DNA of 64,000 bases. Source: Blastococcus sp. Marseille-P5729. GTDB lineage: Bacteria > Actinomycetota > Actinomycetes > Mycobacteriales > Antricoccaceae. Position numbers and translations under genes: made by a program. The stretch spans positions 1,681,192 through 1,745,191 of the forward strand of contig NZ_OMPO01000001.1 of assembly GCF_900292035.1 (NCBI RefSeq), written 5' to 3'. Below are positions 37,369 to 45,841 of the stretch, in pieces (within the stretch, counting starts at the first letter, position 1; each line of letters opens with the position of its first letter). The notes beneath the pieces were generated by a model, which was given only the letters and a program-made list of their open reading frames with translations, searched no databases and was not told the origin of the DNA.

Positions 37369-37382
37369 CTTTCTATAGAAAG
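37369..37382. promoter_or_regulatory. 14-bp perfect palindrome in divergent promoter region
   Basis: CTTTCTATAGAAAG, fully self-complementary and AT-rich in GC-rich DNA, between the lactonase start (37277) and the ligase start (37501). TCTATAG recurs about 75 bases downstream. The GntR-type regulator encoded downstream of the ligase is the natural candidate binder. Confidence 0.5.
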
Positions 37383-37500
37383 ACGTCAAGTGGTGTCCGG
37401 GCCGGCGGCCGGGGTAGGTCCCGTGGACCGCGCCGCTCCCTGCACCGTGACCTGGATCTATAGACCCGCCCCGATCGTCATGAGCCGGAGGAACAGGCAG

Positions 37501-39162
37501 ATGACCAACGAGAACTCCGCTGCGTACGCCGCCAAGCCGTGGCTTGCGCTGTACGACGAAGGCGTCGGCGCCGAGACGGCGATCGAGTTCAGCAGCGGCC
37601 TGGACATGCACCGCCAGTCGGTGCAGCGTCACCCCGACAAGCCCGCGCTGTTCTACTTCGACACGCCGATGAGCTTCGCAGAGCTCGACCGGCTCAGCGA
37701 CGCGTTCGCGGTCGCGATGCACGACGAGCTCGGGGTCGGCGCTGGCGATCGCGTCATGCTGCAGCTGCAGAACATGCCGGCCTTCCTCATCAGTCAGTAC
37801 GCCGCCTGGAAGCTCGGCGCGATCGTCGTCCCGGTCAACCCGATGTTCAAGACCGACGAGCTCGTGAAGCTCGCCAGCGACTCCCAGCCCAAGGTGCTGG
37901 TGCAGCTGGACACGCTGTACGCCGATCTGCACGAGGCGATCGAGGCGCGGGGGACCACGATCGTCACGGCGTCCGCGCTGGACTACTGCAGTCAATGGCC
38001 CGCCGACCGGCTCGGCGAGATGACCCGACCCGAACCCGGCGGGGGCGGCGACCTGGGCGAGCTGTGTAAGAAGTACGACGAGCAGCGGCCTGAGCACCAC
38101 GAGCCCGGGCCGGACGACACCGCCTATCTGGTCTACACCTCGGGGACGACCGGCCCGCCGAAAGGCGCGATGAACACCCATCGGGCGGTGGTGTTCAACT
38201 CCGAGAACTACCGCGTCTACTGCGGGCTCGACGAGGACGACGTCTGCCTGGCGATCGCGCCGCTGTTCCACGTCACCGGCCTGATCGCGCACATCGGGGT
38301 GTGCGCCCTGCTCGGTATGCCGATGGCGCTGGGCTACCGGTTCGACCCCGTCGTCCAGCTGCGGCTGATCGAGCAGCATCAGTGCACCTGGGTGATGGGC
38401 GCAATCACCGCCTACATCGCGATCATGAACGAGCCGACCATCGACGACTACGACCTGTCGTCGATCAAGAAGCTGTGGAGCGGCGGTCAGGCGGTCTCAC
38501 CCAGCACCGTCGACCAGCTCGCGGACAAGCTCGGCGGCTATGTGCACAACCTCTACGGCCTGACCGAGTGCACCTCCGAGTCGCACGCCGTCCCATCCGC
38601 TCGCAAGGCACCGGTCGATCCCCGCAGCGGTGCGCTGTCCGTCGGGCCTCCGGTGCCCGGGTACGAGTGCCGGGTGGCCGACGAGGAGGGCAACGACGTC
38701 CCGGTCGGGGACGTCGGCGAGATCGTGATGCGCTCGCCCAGCATCGTCCCCGGCTACTGGAACAAGCCGGAGGAGTCGGCCAAGGCGATCCGTGACGGGT
38801 GGCTGTTCACCGGGGACGTCGGCTTCATGGACGACGACGGCTGGTTCTACATCGTCGACCGCAAGAAGGACATGATCGTCGCCTCCGGATTCAAGATCTG
38901 GCCGCGGGAGGTTGAGGACGTGCTCTACAAGCATCCCGCCGTCCGCGAGGCCGCGGTGATCGGCGTGCCGGACGAGTACCGTGGCGAGACCGTCGCGGCG
39001 TTCGTGAGCCTGAAGCCGGGCGCCAGCGCGGACGCCGAGGAGATCAAGGCCTTCTGCAAGGAGCGACTGGCCGCATACAAGTACCCCCGCAGCGTCGAGG
39101 TCATCGACGAGGTGCCCAAGACCGCGAGCGGCAAGATCATGCGGCGAGAGCTGCGTCGATGA
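37501..39162 (+). CDS. Acyl-CoA synthetase (AMP-forming)
   Basis: 553 residues. Motif order of adenylate-forming enzymes: P-loop YTSGTTGPPKG (about 212-222), YGLTECTSE, GWLFTGDVG, DRKKDMIVASGFKIWPREVE and the C-terminal catalytic Lys in PKTASGKIMRREL. ATG 37501 is chosen for the GGAGG about 12 bases upstream. It activates a carboxylic acid to its CoA thioester. The GntR gene starts in a 4-base overlap. It could substitute for the broken ligase at 34505-35868. Confidence 0.94.
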   Translation: MTNENSAAYAAKPWLALYDEGVGAETAIEFSSGLDMHRQSVQRHPDKPALFYFDTPMSFAELDRLSDAFAVAMHDELGVGAGDRVMLQLQNMPAFLISQYAAWKLGAIVVPVNPMFKTDELVKLASDSQPKVLVQLDTLYADLHEAIEARGTTIVTASALDYCSQWPADRLGEMTRPEPGGGGDLGELCKKYDEQRPEHHEPGPDDTAYLVYTSGTTGPPKGAMNTHRAVVFNSENYRVYCGLDEDDVCLAIAPLFHVTGLIAHIGVCALLGMPMALGYRFDPVVQLRLIEQHQCTWVMGAITAYIAIMNEPTIDDYDLSSIKKLWSGGQAVSPSTVDQLADKLGGYVHNLYGLTECTSESHAVPSARKAPVDPRSGALSVGPPVPGYECRVADEEGNDVPVGDVGEIVMRSPSIVPGYWNKPEESAKAIRDGWLFTGDVGFMDDDGWFYIVDRKKDMIVASGFKIWPREVEDVLYKHPAVREAAVIGVPDEYRGETVAAFVSLKPGASADAEEIKAFCKERLAAYKYPRSVEVIDEVPKTASGKIMRRELRR

Positions 39163-39851
39163 CCATCCGTGCGGCCGAGACCGCGTTCGTCCTCGACACG
39201 ACCGCGCAACTCAGCCCGCAGATCGCCGTGTGGCTTCGCGACCGGATCATCTCCGGGCACTTCGCGCCACAGGACAAGCTCAAGCCCGAACACATTGCCG
39301 AGATGTGCGGGGCGAGCGCGACCCCGGTGCGCGAGGCGCTGATGACACTGCACGGCGAAGGCCTAGTCTCCTTCGCGCCCGGGCGCGGGTTCACCGTCCG
39401 GCCGCTGACCAGACAGGACATCGAGGACCTCATGTCGGCGCACGCACACTTCGCCGCTCTGCTGACCGAGCGCGCCGCCCGCGCGCTGAGCGACGCTGAT
39501 GTGCAGAAGCTGCGCGAGATCCAAGCGGCGATCGGGGACGCCGCTGGTCGTGAGGACTTCGACGAGGTCGAGCGGCTGGACGACGAGTTCCACCGCATCA
39601 TCAACCGTTCCACGGGCTCCGACCGGCTCAAGTGGCTCTACCGGACGACGATGCGCTTCATCCCGCATCGGCTCTTCGATCAGATCGAGGGGTTCAAGGA
39701 GGCCGCGGTCGAGGATCACGTGGTGATCATCAAGGGCCTGATCAACCGCAACCCCGAGGCGGCGGCCGCCGCGATGCGCGCGCACTGGCTGAACGTCGCG
39801 ACGATGCTGATCCGGCATATGCGCACCCACGGAGCGCTCGCCGACGGCTGA
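39159..39851 (+). CDS. GntR-family regulator with FCD domain
   Basis: 230 residues. The N-terminal winged helix (IAVWLRDRIISGHFAPQDKL, AEMCGASATPVREALMTLHGEGLV) is followed by an all-helical FCD ligand domain, with likely metal ligands in the DDEFHRIINR and AMRAHW regions. It is translationally coupled to the acyl-CoA synthetase, so it probably controls this ligase/lactonase cluster in response to an acid or acyl-CoA. Confidence 0.93.
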   Translation: MTIRAAETAFVLDTTAQLSPQIAVWLRDRIISGHFAPQDKLKPEHIAEMCGASATPVREALMTLHGEGLVSFAPGRGFTVRPLTRQDIEDLMSAHAHFAALLTERAARALSDADVQKLREIQAAIGDAAGREDFDEVERLDDEFHRIINRSTGSDRLKWLYRTTMRFIPHRLFDQIEGFKEAAVEDHVVIIKGLINRNPEAAAAAMRAHWLNVATMLIRHMRTHGALADG

Positions 39852-39950
39852 GCGGCCCCCGGTCGCGGTGCGGCGCGGAGCTCGACGACATTCGTTCACC
39901 CGCGCCTCACCGAGTGCATACCCCGACAGGGTGCCGTTTGTGGTTGGCTC

Positions 39951-40766
39951 ATGCCCATGACCGCTTCCCGCACGATCCGCGTCGGCGTCCAGCTGCAACC
40001 CCAGCACGCCGACTACGCCCAGATCCGCGACGCCGTCCGCCGCGCCGAAGACCTCGGCGTCGACATCGCGTTCAACTGGGACCACTTCTTCCCACTGTAC
40101 GGCGCTGCCGACGGCAAGCACTTCGAGTGCTGGACGATGCTGGCGGCCTGGGCCGAGCAGACCTCGCGGATCGAGATCGGCGCGCTGGTCACCTGCAATG
40201 CCTACCGGAACCCCCAGCTGGTCGCCGACATGGCGCGCACCGTCGACCACATCTCCGACGGCCGGCTGATTCTTGGAATGGGCTCGGGGTGGTTCGAGAA
40301 GGACTTCGATGAGTACGACTTCGAGTTCAAGACCGCCGGACGGCGCCTCGATGACCTGCGCGACGCGCTGCCGCTGATCGAGGCGCGACTCAACCAGCTC
40401 AACCCGCCGCCGACCCGCGAAATCCCCGTGCTGATCGGCGGTGGCGGTGAGAAGAAGACGCTGCGCCTGGTCGCGCAGTACGCCGACATCTGGCACACCT
40501 TCGCCCAAGGCGACGAACTCGCCCACAAGATCGACGTCCTCAAGCGGCACTGCCACGACATCGGTCGCAAGGTCGAGGAGATCGAGATCTCCGTCGGTGT
40601 CGACGGCCGCGGCCGGGAGGGCCGGGCTCTCGACGACCCAGAGGTCGAAGGTCGGGCCTTGTTGGAGGCCGGCGTCTCGCTGTTCACCATCGGGGTCGGC
40701 GGCCCGGACTACGACCTGGCCATGGTGGAGAAGTACGTCGGCTGGCGCGACCAGCTCAACGGCTGA
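39951..40766 (+). CDS. F420-dependent LLM-class oxidoreductase
   Basis: 271 residues of the luciferase-like TIM barrel. Typical segments: FNWDHFFPL, RIEIGALVTCNAYRNPQLVADMARTVDHIS, LILGMGSGW and EIPVLIGGGGEKKTLRLVAQYADIW. This subgroup in Actinomycetota uses coenzyme F420; the substrate is unknown. A second ATG 6 bases downstream is possible. It precedes a deazaflavin-dependent reductase gene. Confidence 0.88.
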   Translation: MPMTASRTIRVGVQLQPQHADYAQIRDAVRRAEDLGVDIAFNWDHFFPLYGAADGKHFECWTMLAAWAEQTSRIEIGALVTCNAYRNPQLVADMARTVDHISDGRLILGMGSGWFEKDFDEYDFEFKTAGRRLDDLRDALPLIEARLNQLNPPPTREIPVLIGGGGEKKTLRLVAQYADIWHTFAQGDELAHKIDVLKRHCHDIGRKVEEIEISVGVDGRGREGRALDDPEVEGRALLEAGVSLFTIGVGGPDYDLAMVEKYVGWRDQLNG

Positions 40767-40814
40767 GCACAGCGTAGATTCGACCCATACACCGCGCGAC
40801 CGGAAGGCCACCAC

Positions 40815-41243
40815 ATGAGCGAGAACTACCGACCGAGCCCGACCAGCTGGGTGCGCAAGCACGTGGAGAAGATCGAGGCGGCGGGCACCACGGACGTCGC
40901 CGACATCCAGGGCATGCCCGTCGTCCTGCTCACCATGACTGGCCGCCAGTCCGGCGACACCCTGAAGGTGCCGCTGATGCGCGTCGAGGACAACGGCGTG
41001 TACGCCGCCGTCGCCAGCAAGGGCGGCGCCCCCGAGCATCCGCAGTGGTTCTACAACATCAAGGCGCAGCCCGACATCGCCCTGCAGGACGGCACGGAGG
41101 TCTCGCAGGTGCGGGCGCGCGAGATCGGCGGTGAGGAGCGGGCGCAGTGGTGGGAGCGGTGCGTGGCTGCTTACCCGGCGTACGCCGAGTATCAGACCAA
41201 GACTGACCGGCTGATTCCGGTCTTCCTTCTGGAACCCCGCTAG
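40815..41243 (+). CDS. Deazaflavin-dependent nitroreductase-like protein
   Basis: 142 residues, split-barrel fold of the Ddn/Rv3547 family: PVVLLTMTGRQSGDTLKVPLM, AVASKGGAPEHPQWFYNIKAQPD and WWERCVAAYPAYAEYQ are typical. These small proteins bind F420 and reduce quinones or nitro compounds. The GGAAGG-like site and a 48-base gap from the LLM gene suggest co-transcription and a shared cofactor. Confidence 0.92.
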   Translation: MSENYRPSPTSWVRKHVEKIEAAGTTDVADIQGMPVVLLTMTGRQSGDTLKVPLMRVEDNGVYAAVASKGGAPEHPQWFYNIKAQPDIALQDGTEVSQVRAREIGGEERAQWWERCVAAYPAYAEYQTKTDRLIPVFLLEPR

Positions 41244-41261
41244 CCGAACCCGGCCGTGTGC

Positions 41262-41287
41262 GGGATGACTCGCTAAGCGGGTCGTCC
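41262..41287 (+). terminator. Imperfect hairpin after the F420 gene pair
   Basis: GGATGACTCGC-TAA-GCGGGTCGTCC: paired arms with two mismatches, 19 bases after the reductase stop. Probable rho-independent-like terminator separating it from the dioxygenase gene. Confidence 0.5.
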
Positions 41288-41309
41288 TTCACGCAATCGG
41301 CTCGAGCCT

Positions 41310-41329
41310 GTCGTTGAATATTGAACGAC
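41310..41329. promoter_or_regulatory. Inverted repeat in dioxygenase promoter
   Basis: GTCGTT-N8-AACGAC with AATATT in the centre, 20 bases before the dioxygenase start. It has the form of a MarR/LysR-type operator overlapping the promoter. Confidence 0.4.
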
Positions 41330-41348
41330 TACGTCGTATGCTCGAGAC

Positions 41349-42137
41349 ATGACAGCACCCACCCGCATGCCCGTCGTGTATCTCGGCCACGGCGCCCCGC
41401 CGCTCGCCGACGACGCGCTGTGGACCTCTCAGCTCGCCGAGTGGTCACGTGATCTGCCGCGGCCCAAGGCAATCCTGGTGGTGTCGGCGCATTGGGAGGC
41501 GGCGCCGGTCACCTTGGGAGCCACCCGCACCGTCCCGCTGACCTACGACTTCTGGGGATTCCCGCAGCGGTACTACGAGGTGCAGTACGCCGCCCCAGGG
41601 GCTCCGCAGCTCGCCAGCGAGGTCGCCCGGCTGCTCGGCGACGTCGCGCACGACGAGCAGCGCGGTCTCGACCACGGCGCCTACGTGCCCCTGGTGGAGA
41701 TGTACCCGGACGCCGACATCCCGGTGCTGCAGCTGTCCATGCCGACCCTCGCACCAGCCGAGCTGTTCGAGATGGGGCGGCGGCTTGCGCCGCTGCGCGA
41801 GCAGGGGGTGCTGGTGATGGGAAGTGGATTCGTCACCCACAACCTGCGACTGATCGAGTTCGGTCACGGCGGCGCTGCCGATCAGCGGCACGGCTGGTCG
41901 GTCGACTTCGACGAGTGGACCACCGACGCGATGCGCCGCGGTGATGTCGACGCGCTCCTGGACTTCATGCACAAGGCGCCGGCTGCGCAGCTCGCCCATC
42001 CGCGCACCGAGCACTTCGCGCCGATCTTTGTGTCCATGGGGGCGGCGTACGGCGCGGACGGCGCTGCTTTCCAGGCACGGTCGGTGATCGACGGATACTG
42101 GTACGGCCTAGCGAAGCGCTCGTTCCAGATCGCCTGA
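41349..42137 (+). CDS. Class III extradiol ring-cleavage dioxygenase (DODA/YgiD-like)
   Basis: 262 residues of the LigB superfamily. Metal and active-site segments: VVYLGHGAPPL, LVVSAHWEAAP, DYDFWGFP-like (LTYDFWGFPQRYY), DHGAYVPLVEMYP and MGSGFVTHNLR. By family knowledge these are single-domain, Zn- or Fe-dependent enzymes acting on catechol-like substrates such as DOPA. ATG 41349 lies just after a palindromic operator candidate. It stands alone on the plus strand. Confidence 0.92.
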   Translation: MTAPTRMPVVYLGHGAPPLADDALWTSQLAEWSRDLPRPKAILVVSAHWEAAPVTLGATRTVPLTYDFWGFPQRYYEVQYAAPGAPQLASEVARLLGDVAHDEQRGLDHGAYVPLVEMYPDADIPVLQLSMPTLAPAELFEMGRRLAPLREQGVLVMGSGFVTHNLRLIEFGHGGAADQRHGWSVDFDEWTTDAMRRGDVDALLDFMHKAPAAQLAHPRTEHFAPIFVSMGAAYGADGAAFQARSVIDGYWYGLAKRSFQIA

Positions 42138-42168
42138 CGGCGCCCGGCCTCGCCGTCCGCGATCAGTC

Positions 42169-42285
42169 GGACGAGGCGAGCCGGGACTGGTCGCGCCGTC
42201 CTCGGCCAGACGGACGATCAGGCGAGCCGGAACCGGTCCCGCTCGATCAGGCGGACGAGGCCGGCCGGGAATCGGTCGCGCCGCG
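42169..42285. repeat. Three degenerate direct repeats downstream of the dioxygenase gene
   Basis: Imperfect copies of CGGACGA-(n)-GGCGAGCCGGGA followed by YGGTCGCGC-like sequence begin near 42169, 42210 and 42252, spaced about 41 bases. They lie between the dioxygenase stop and a small membrane ORF, the last copy inside its C-terminus. They resemble slipped-strand products rather than a mobile unit. Confidence 0.4.
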
Positions 42286-42432
42286 CCCGGCGGCCGCCGG
42301 CTGGTCGGTCTTGCTGCGGCCCGCTACCGCGATCGACAGCAGCGCTCCCACCAGCACGAGGAAGTGCCCCGCCGGGAGCCCCCAGCCGAGCACGGAGGTG
42401 GTCAGCGCCGGGGTCTGGTCGACGTCCGCCAT
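42247..42432 (-). pseudogene. Small membrane ORF, probably 5'-truncated
   Basis: 61 residues from ATG 42432 containing one hydrophobic helix (LPAGHFLVLVGALLSIAVAG). The same frame upstream also looks coding (GFVGALPAAIAALLGNAWSA) but reaches a TGA before any ATG or GTG, so the natural start is missing. It may be a remnant of a two-helix membrane protein or be translated from the internal ATG. No family recognised. The stretch 42433-42583 holds nothing else that I can support. Confidence 0.4.
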
Positions 42433-42583
42433 GAACCAGGCAGACCACGCGTTGCCCAGCAGCGCGGCGATCGCGGCCGGCAGTGCGCCGACGAAACCCC
42501 CTCAGACACCGGGCCGGAACACCGTAAAGCTCAGCGATTCCCTAACACGCCGAGTTCGCGCTGGTCAGCGGGTCCGGCGAGGC

Positions 42584-44245
42584 TCAATGACCGCGGAAGG
42601 CCTCCTCGAGCCACCATGCCGCCTCGTCCCGGGTCACCTTCGCGTCGATCAGCATGGGGCGCTTCCGCGGACCCTCCAGCCAGTCGCGGACGGCGTCCAG
42701 GTCCGCGGGGCTTCGCACCGTGACCGCCTCGAAGCCGTACCCGCGGCCGATCGCGGCGATGTCGGTCTCGTCGAAGACCACGAGGTCGAGTGGATGCCCG
42801 CCCGGGCCGAAGTGGTGCACCTCGGCGCCGTACGCCTCGTCGTTGAAGACCACGACGAGCATGTCCAGCCCGAGCCGGACGACGGTATCCAGCTCGGCCG
42901 CGCCCATCAGCGCCCCGCCGTCCCCGAGCGCGGCGACCGTCAGCCGATCGGGCCGAGCGAGCGCTGCGCCGATCGCCGTCGCGAGGCCGAGCCCGATCGC
43001 CTGGAAGGCCTGCGTGAAGCAAAATCCGTCCTCGTCAGGAACGTCCAGGAACATGCTTGGGTAGCCCATGAAGTTGCCCGAGTCGACCGCGACGACCCGC
43101 TGCTCGGGCAGCATGGCGTCCAGCTCGATGCACAGCCGCCGGGGGTCGATCAGGTGATCAGAGCTCGCATCGTCGTACGGCACGTCGCCCCAGCGGGACT
43201 CGTTGGCGATCCGCTCGCGCAGCTCATCGGTACGCCAGCCCTCGCTGCGTCCGCTGCCGGCCAGCGTGGCGCTCGCGGTCACCGCGACGTCGCCGTGCAC
43301 CCCGAAGGTCAGCTCGCGATGCACCCCGATCGCCTCGAGCGTGTCGTCGACCTGCACGACCGTTGCGCCGTCCGCGATCAGCCGGCCATGCCGCATCGTC
43401 CACATGTTCAGCGCGCAGCCCCACCCGACGACGAGGTCGGCCTGCGAGATCAGCTCGGCGGCCAGCGGGGTGCTGAACCCGCCGGAGACGTCCAGCGACC
43501 ACGGGTCGCCGGCGAACAACCCCTTCGCGACCGCGGACGTCGCCAGCAGCGCCCCGTGCGCCTCGGCCAGCTCGACCAGCGCGTCCCGGGCGGACGCCGA
43601 CCTCGCACCCCGGCCGGCGACGAACACCGGGCGCCGCGACCGGCGGAGCGCTTCGGTGAGCCGGGCGACGTCGTCCGGTGCCGGCTCGAGGGCGGCCGGT
43701 GCGGGCGGCAACGTGAGCAGCGCCAGCTCGGCGGCAACGTCGGCCGCCACGATCTCGGACTGCACCGACAGCGGAAGGTTCAGCACCACGGTGCGGCGTC
43801 CGTGCACAGCCTCGGCGACCGCGGCGACCGTCTCGTCGAGACAGGTCTCCGCGGACGTGACGCGATGCGGGCGGGCACCGACGGAGGCGGCGAGCGCGTC
43901 CTGATCGACCCAGAAGTTGGAGCGTCGATCCCCAGCCTCGGCGGTGACGACGACGAGCGGCGTACGGCTCTTGGCCGCCTCGCCGATGCCCGTGATCGCG
44001 TTGGTCAGCCCGCACCCCTGGTGCACGCTCACGCCGGCAGGCCGGCCGGTCTGCCGGCTGTAGGCGTCGGCCAGGGTCGCGGCGCCACCTTCATGGCGAG
44101 TCGCGACGAACCGCGCACCTGCCGCGACCATCGCGTTGGTGACATGGAAGTTGCCCGAGCCGATCACCCCCGAGACGAGGTCGACGCCCAGCCGCACCAG
44201 TGCCCGGCCGACCGCCTCGGCGACGGTCAGCTCAGCGCTGCCCAT
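42584..44245 (-). CDS. ThDP-dependent enzyme of the acetolactate synthase-like family
   Basis: 553 residues in three domains: an N-terminal Pyr domain with the activating Glu in ATRHEGGAATLADAY, a central domain, and a C-terminal PP domain with the metal/diphosphate motif ALGDGGALMGAAELDTVV ... VVFNDEAYG. It probably decarboxylates or ligates a 2-keto acid, or acts as a lyase. Real acetolactate synthase would have a regulatory partner gene, which is absent. The ATG follows the cyclase stop by 7 bases, so the two form an operon. Confidence 0.9.
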   Translation of the reverse strand: MGSAELTVAEAVGRALVRLGVDLVSGVIGSGNFHVTNAMVAAGARFVATRHEGGAATLADAYSRQTGRPAGVSVHQGCGLTNAITGIGEAAKSRTPLVVVTAEAGDRRSNFWVDQDALAASVGARPHRVTSAETCLDETVAAVAEAVHGRRTVVLNLPLSVQSEIVAADVAAELALLTLPPAPAALEPAPDDVARLTEALRRSRRPVFVAGRGARSASARDALVELAEAHGALLATSAVAKGLFAGDPWSLDVSGGFSTPLAAELISQADLVVGWGCALNMWTMRHGRLIADGATVVQVDDTLEAIGVHRELTFGVHGDVAVTASATLAGSGRSEGWRTDELRERIANESRWGDVPYDDASSDHLIDPRRLCIELDAMLPEQRVVAVDSGNFMGYPSMFLDVPDEDGFCFTQAFQAIGLGLATAIGAALARPDRLTVAALGDGGALMGAAELDTVVRLGLDMLVVVFNDEAYGAEVHHFGPGGHPLDLVVFDETDIAAIGRGYGFEAVTVRSPADLDAVRDWLEGPRKRPMLIDAKVTRDEAAWWLEEAFRGH

Positions 44246-44252
44246 CGTTCGC

Positions 44253-45023
44253 TCAGTCCTCCACGAGCGCCAGCACCCGGCACGGCGAGCCCGATCCATC
44301 GACGATCTTCAATGGCGTCGCGATGATCAGCGCACCGGTGGCGGGCAGCTGGTCGAGGTTCTGCAGCTGGGCGAGGCCGTACTTGCCGGCACCCAGGAAG
44401 AACGCGTGGCAGGGGAAGGCCGGGTCGAAGGAGTGCGCGGCTCCGGCGTCCGTGCCGACGGTCTCGACGCCGATCCCGATGACGCCGGTCTGCTCGGCCA
44501 CCCACTGGGCGCACTCCGCCGACATGCCGGGACTGGTCGGCCCGGTATCGGTGTTATTGATCATCTCCTGCTGAGTGGTGCGCGCCGACCACCCCGTGCG
44601 GCACAGCAACCAGCCGCCGTCCGGGAGCGGTCCGTGCTCCTGCTGCCATTGGTCGAGGTGCTCGCGCTCGATCACGAAGTTGGGGTCGGCCGCGACCTGC
44701 TCGGTCACGTCGATGACCACGGCCGGGCGCAGGAAGACCTCGGCCGGCACCCCGGAGATGTCGCCCTGGTCCTTCCCGGTCACCCAGTGGTTGGGGGCGT
44801 CGAAGTGGGTGCCGGTGTGCTCGCCGGTGCGGAAGTTGTTCCAGTACCACCCCGGCCCGCGGTCGTCGTACCGGCTGATCTCCTCGAAGGTGAACCGCTG
44901 GGTCTGCCCGAACTCCGGCGGCAACTCGAGGATCGGCGTCTCGTGCGACAGCGGCGCAGTGAGGTCGACGACGCGAATCTTTCGGTCGGTGAGGGCGCGA
45001 GCGAGGTCGGACAGCACGGACAT
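44253..45023 (-). CDS. Cyclase-family metal hydrolase (kynurenine formamidase-like)
   Basis: 256 residues from ATG 45023 with GGAG upstream. The cyclase/KynB signature HTGTHFDAPNHW (HxGTHxDxPxH) binds the metal; VIDVTEQV and a CHAFFLGAGKYGLAQL segment follow. Members hydrolyse formamides or cyclic imides and lactones. Paired with the ThDP enzyme, it may open or close a ring in the same small pathway; that is inference. Confidence 0.9.
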   Translation of the reverse strand: MSVLSDLARALTDRKIRVVDLTAPLSHETPILELPPEFGQTQRFTFEEISRYDDRGPGWYWNNFRTGEHTGTHFDAPNHWVTGKDQGDISGVPAEVFLRPAVVIDVTEQVAADPNFVIEREHLDQWQQEHGPLPDGGWLLCRTGWSARTTQQEMINNTDTGPTSPGMSAECAQWVAEQTGVIGIGVETVGTDAGAAHSFDPAFPCHAFFLGAGKYGLAQLQNLDQLPATGALIIATPLKIVDGSGSPCRVLALVED

Positions 45024-45118
45024 GGGGGCTCCGTTCGAGATATGCGGTTCCCGCCATCGTAGGTCCCCCGGATTGTGGAACGTAGTGCTCGCTGAGCGCG
45101 CGCTACGTTCCAATCAGG

Positions 45119-45841
45119 TCAACGGCGGAGGCGTTCGCGGGCGACGGCGGCGACGGCGGTGAGTGGGATGCCGGCCGGGCAGACCTCGGCACACTCGCCG
45201 TACGTCGAGCACGGTCCGAAGGTCTCGTCCAGGACGGCGCCTATGGCCTTCGCCCGGCGTCCCCGCTCGATCGCCGGCTGCGGCAGCATCGCGAGATGCG
45301 CGAGCTTGGCGCCTGCGAACAGGTGCGCGGCGCCGTTCGGGCAGGCCGCCACGCACGCGCCACAGCCAATGCACGCGGCGAAGTCCAGCGCTGACTCAGC
45401 CGCGTCGTGCGGAACCGGCAACGCGTCGGCGTCCGGCGCGGTGCCGGCCATGACGTCGACGTGGCCGCCGGCCTCGATCAGGGCATCGAGCGCCGAACGG
45501 TCGACCACCAGGTCGCGGATCACCGGGAATGCCGCCGACCGCAGTGGCTCGATCGTGAGCTCGTCCACGCCGCCGAAGGCCCTGAGGTGTTGGCGGCAGG
45601 ACGGCGTCCGCGGGGCGGGCCCGTGAGGCGTGCCGTCGACCGTCACGCCGCACGCTCCACAGATTCCCTCGCGGCAGTCGGACTCGAATGCGATCGGCTC
45701 GCCGCCCTCGGCGACGATCTGGTCGTTGAGGACGTCGAGCAGCTCCATCAGCGACATCTCCGGGCTGACCTCGGCGAGCTCGTGAGTCTCGAAGTGGCCA
45801 GCGTCGGCCGGGCCGCGCTGACGCCATACCCGGATCCTCAT
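45119..45841 (-). CDS. sdhB: Succinate dehydrogenase/fumarate reductase iron-sulfur subunit
   Basis: 240 residues. The [2Fe-2S] domain (CREGICGACGVTVDG, then a Cys in PSCRQHL) is followed by a ferredoxin domain with CIGCGACVAACPNG and CSTYGECAEVCPAGIPL for the [4Fe-4S] and [3Fe-4S] centres. It carries electrons from SdhA to the quinone site. The start overlaps a repeat-derived ORF by ATGA, and the bases just before it (GTGGTGACCTCCG) lack a clear ribosome site, which points to coupled translation. Confidence 0.95.
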   Translation of the reverse strand: MRIRVWRQRGPADAGHFETHELAEVSPEMSLMELLDVLNDQIVAEGGEPIAFESDCREGICGACGVTVDGTPHGPAPRTPSCRQHLRAFGGVDELTIEPLRSAAFPVIRDLVVDRSALDALIEAGGHVDVMAGTAPDADALPVPHDAAESALDFAACIGCGACVAACPNGAAHLFAGAKLAHLAMLPQPAIERGRRAKAIGAVLDETFGPCSTYGECAEVCPAGIPLTAVAAVARERLRR

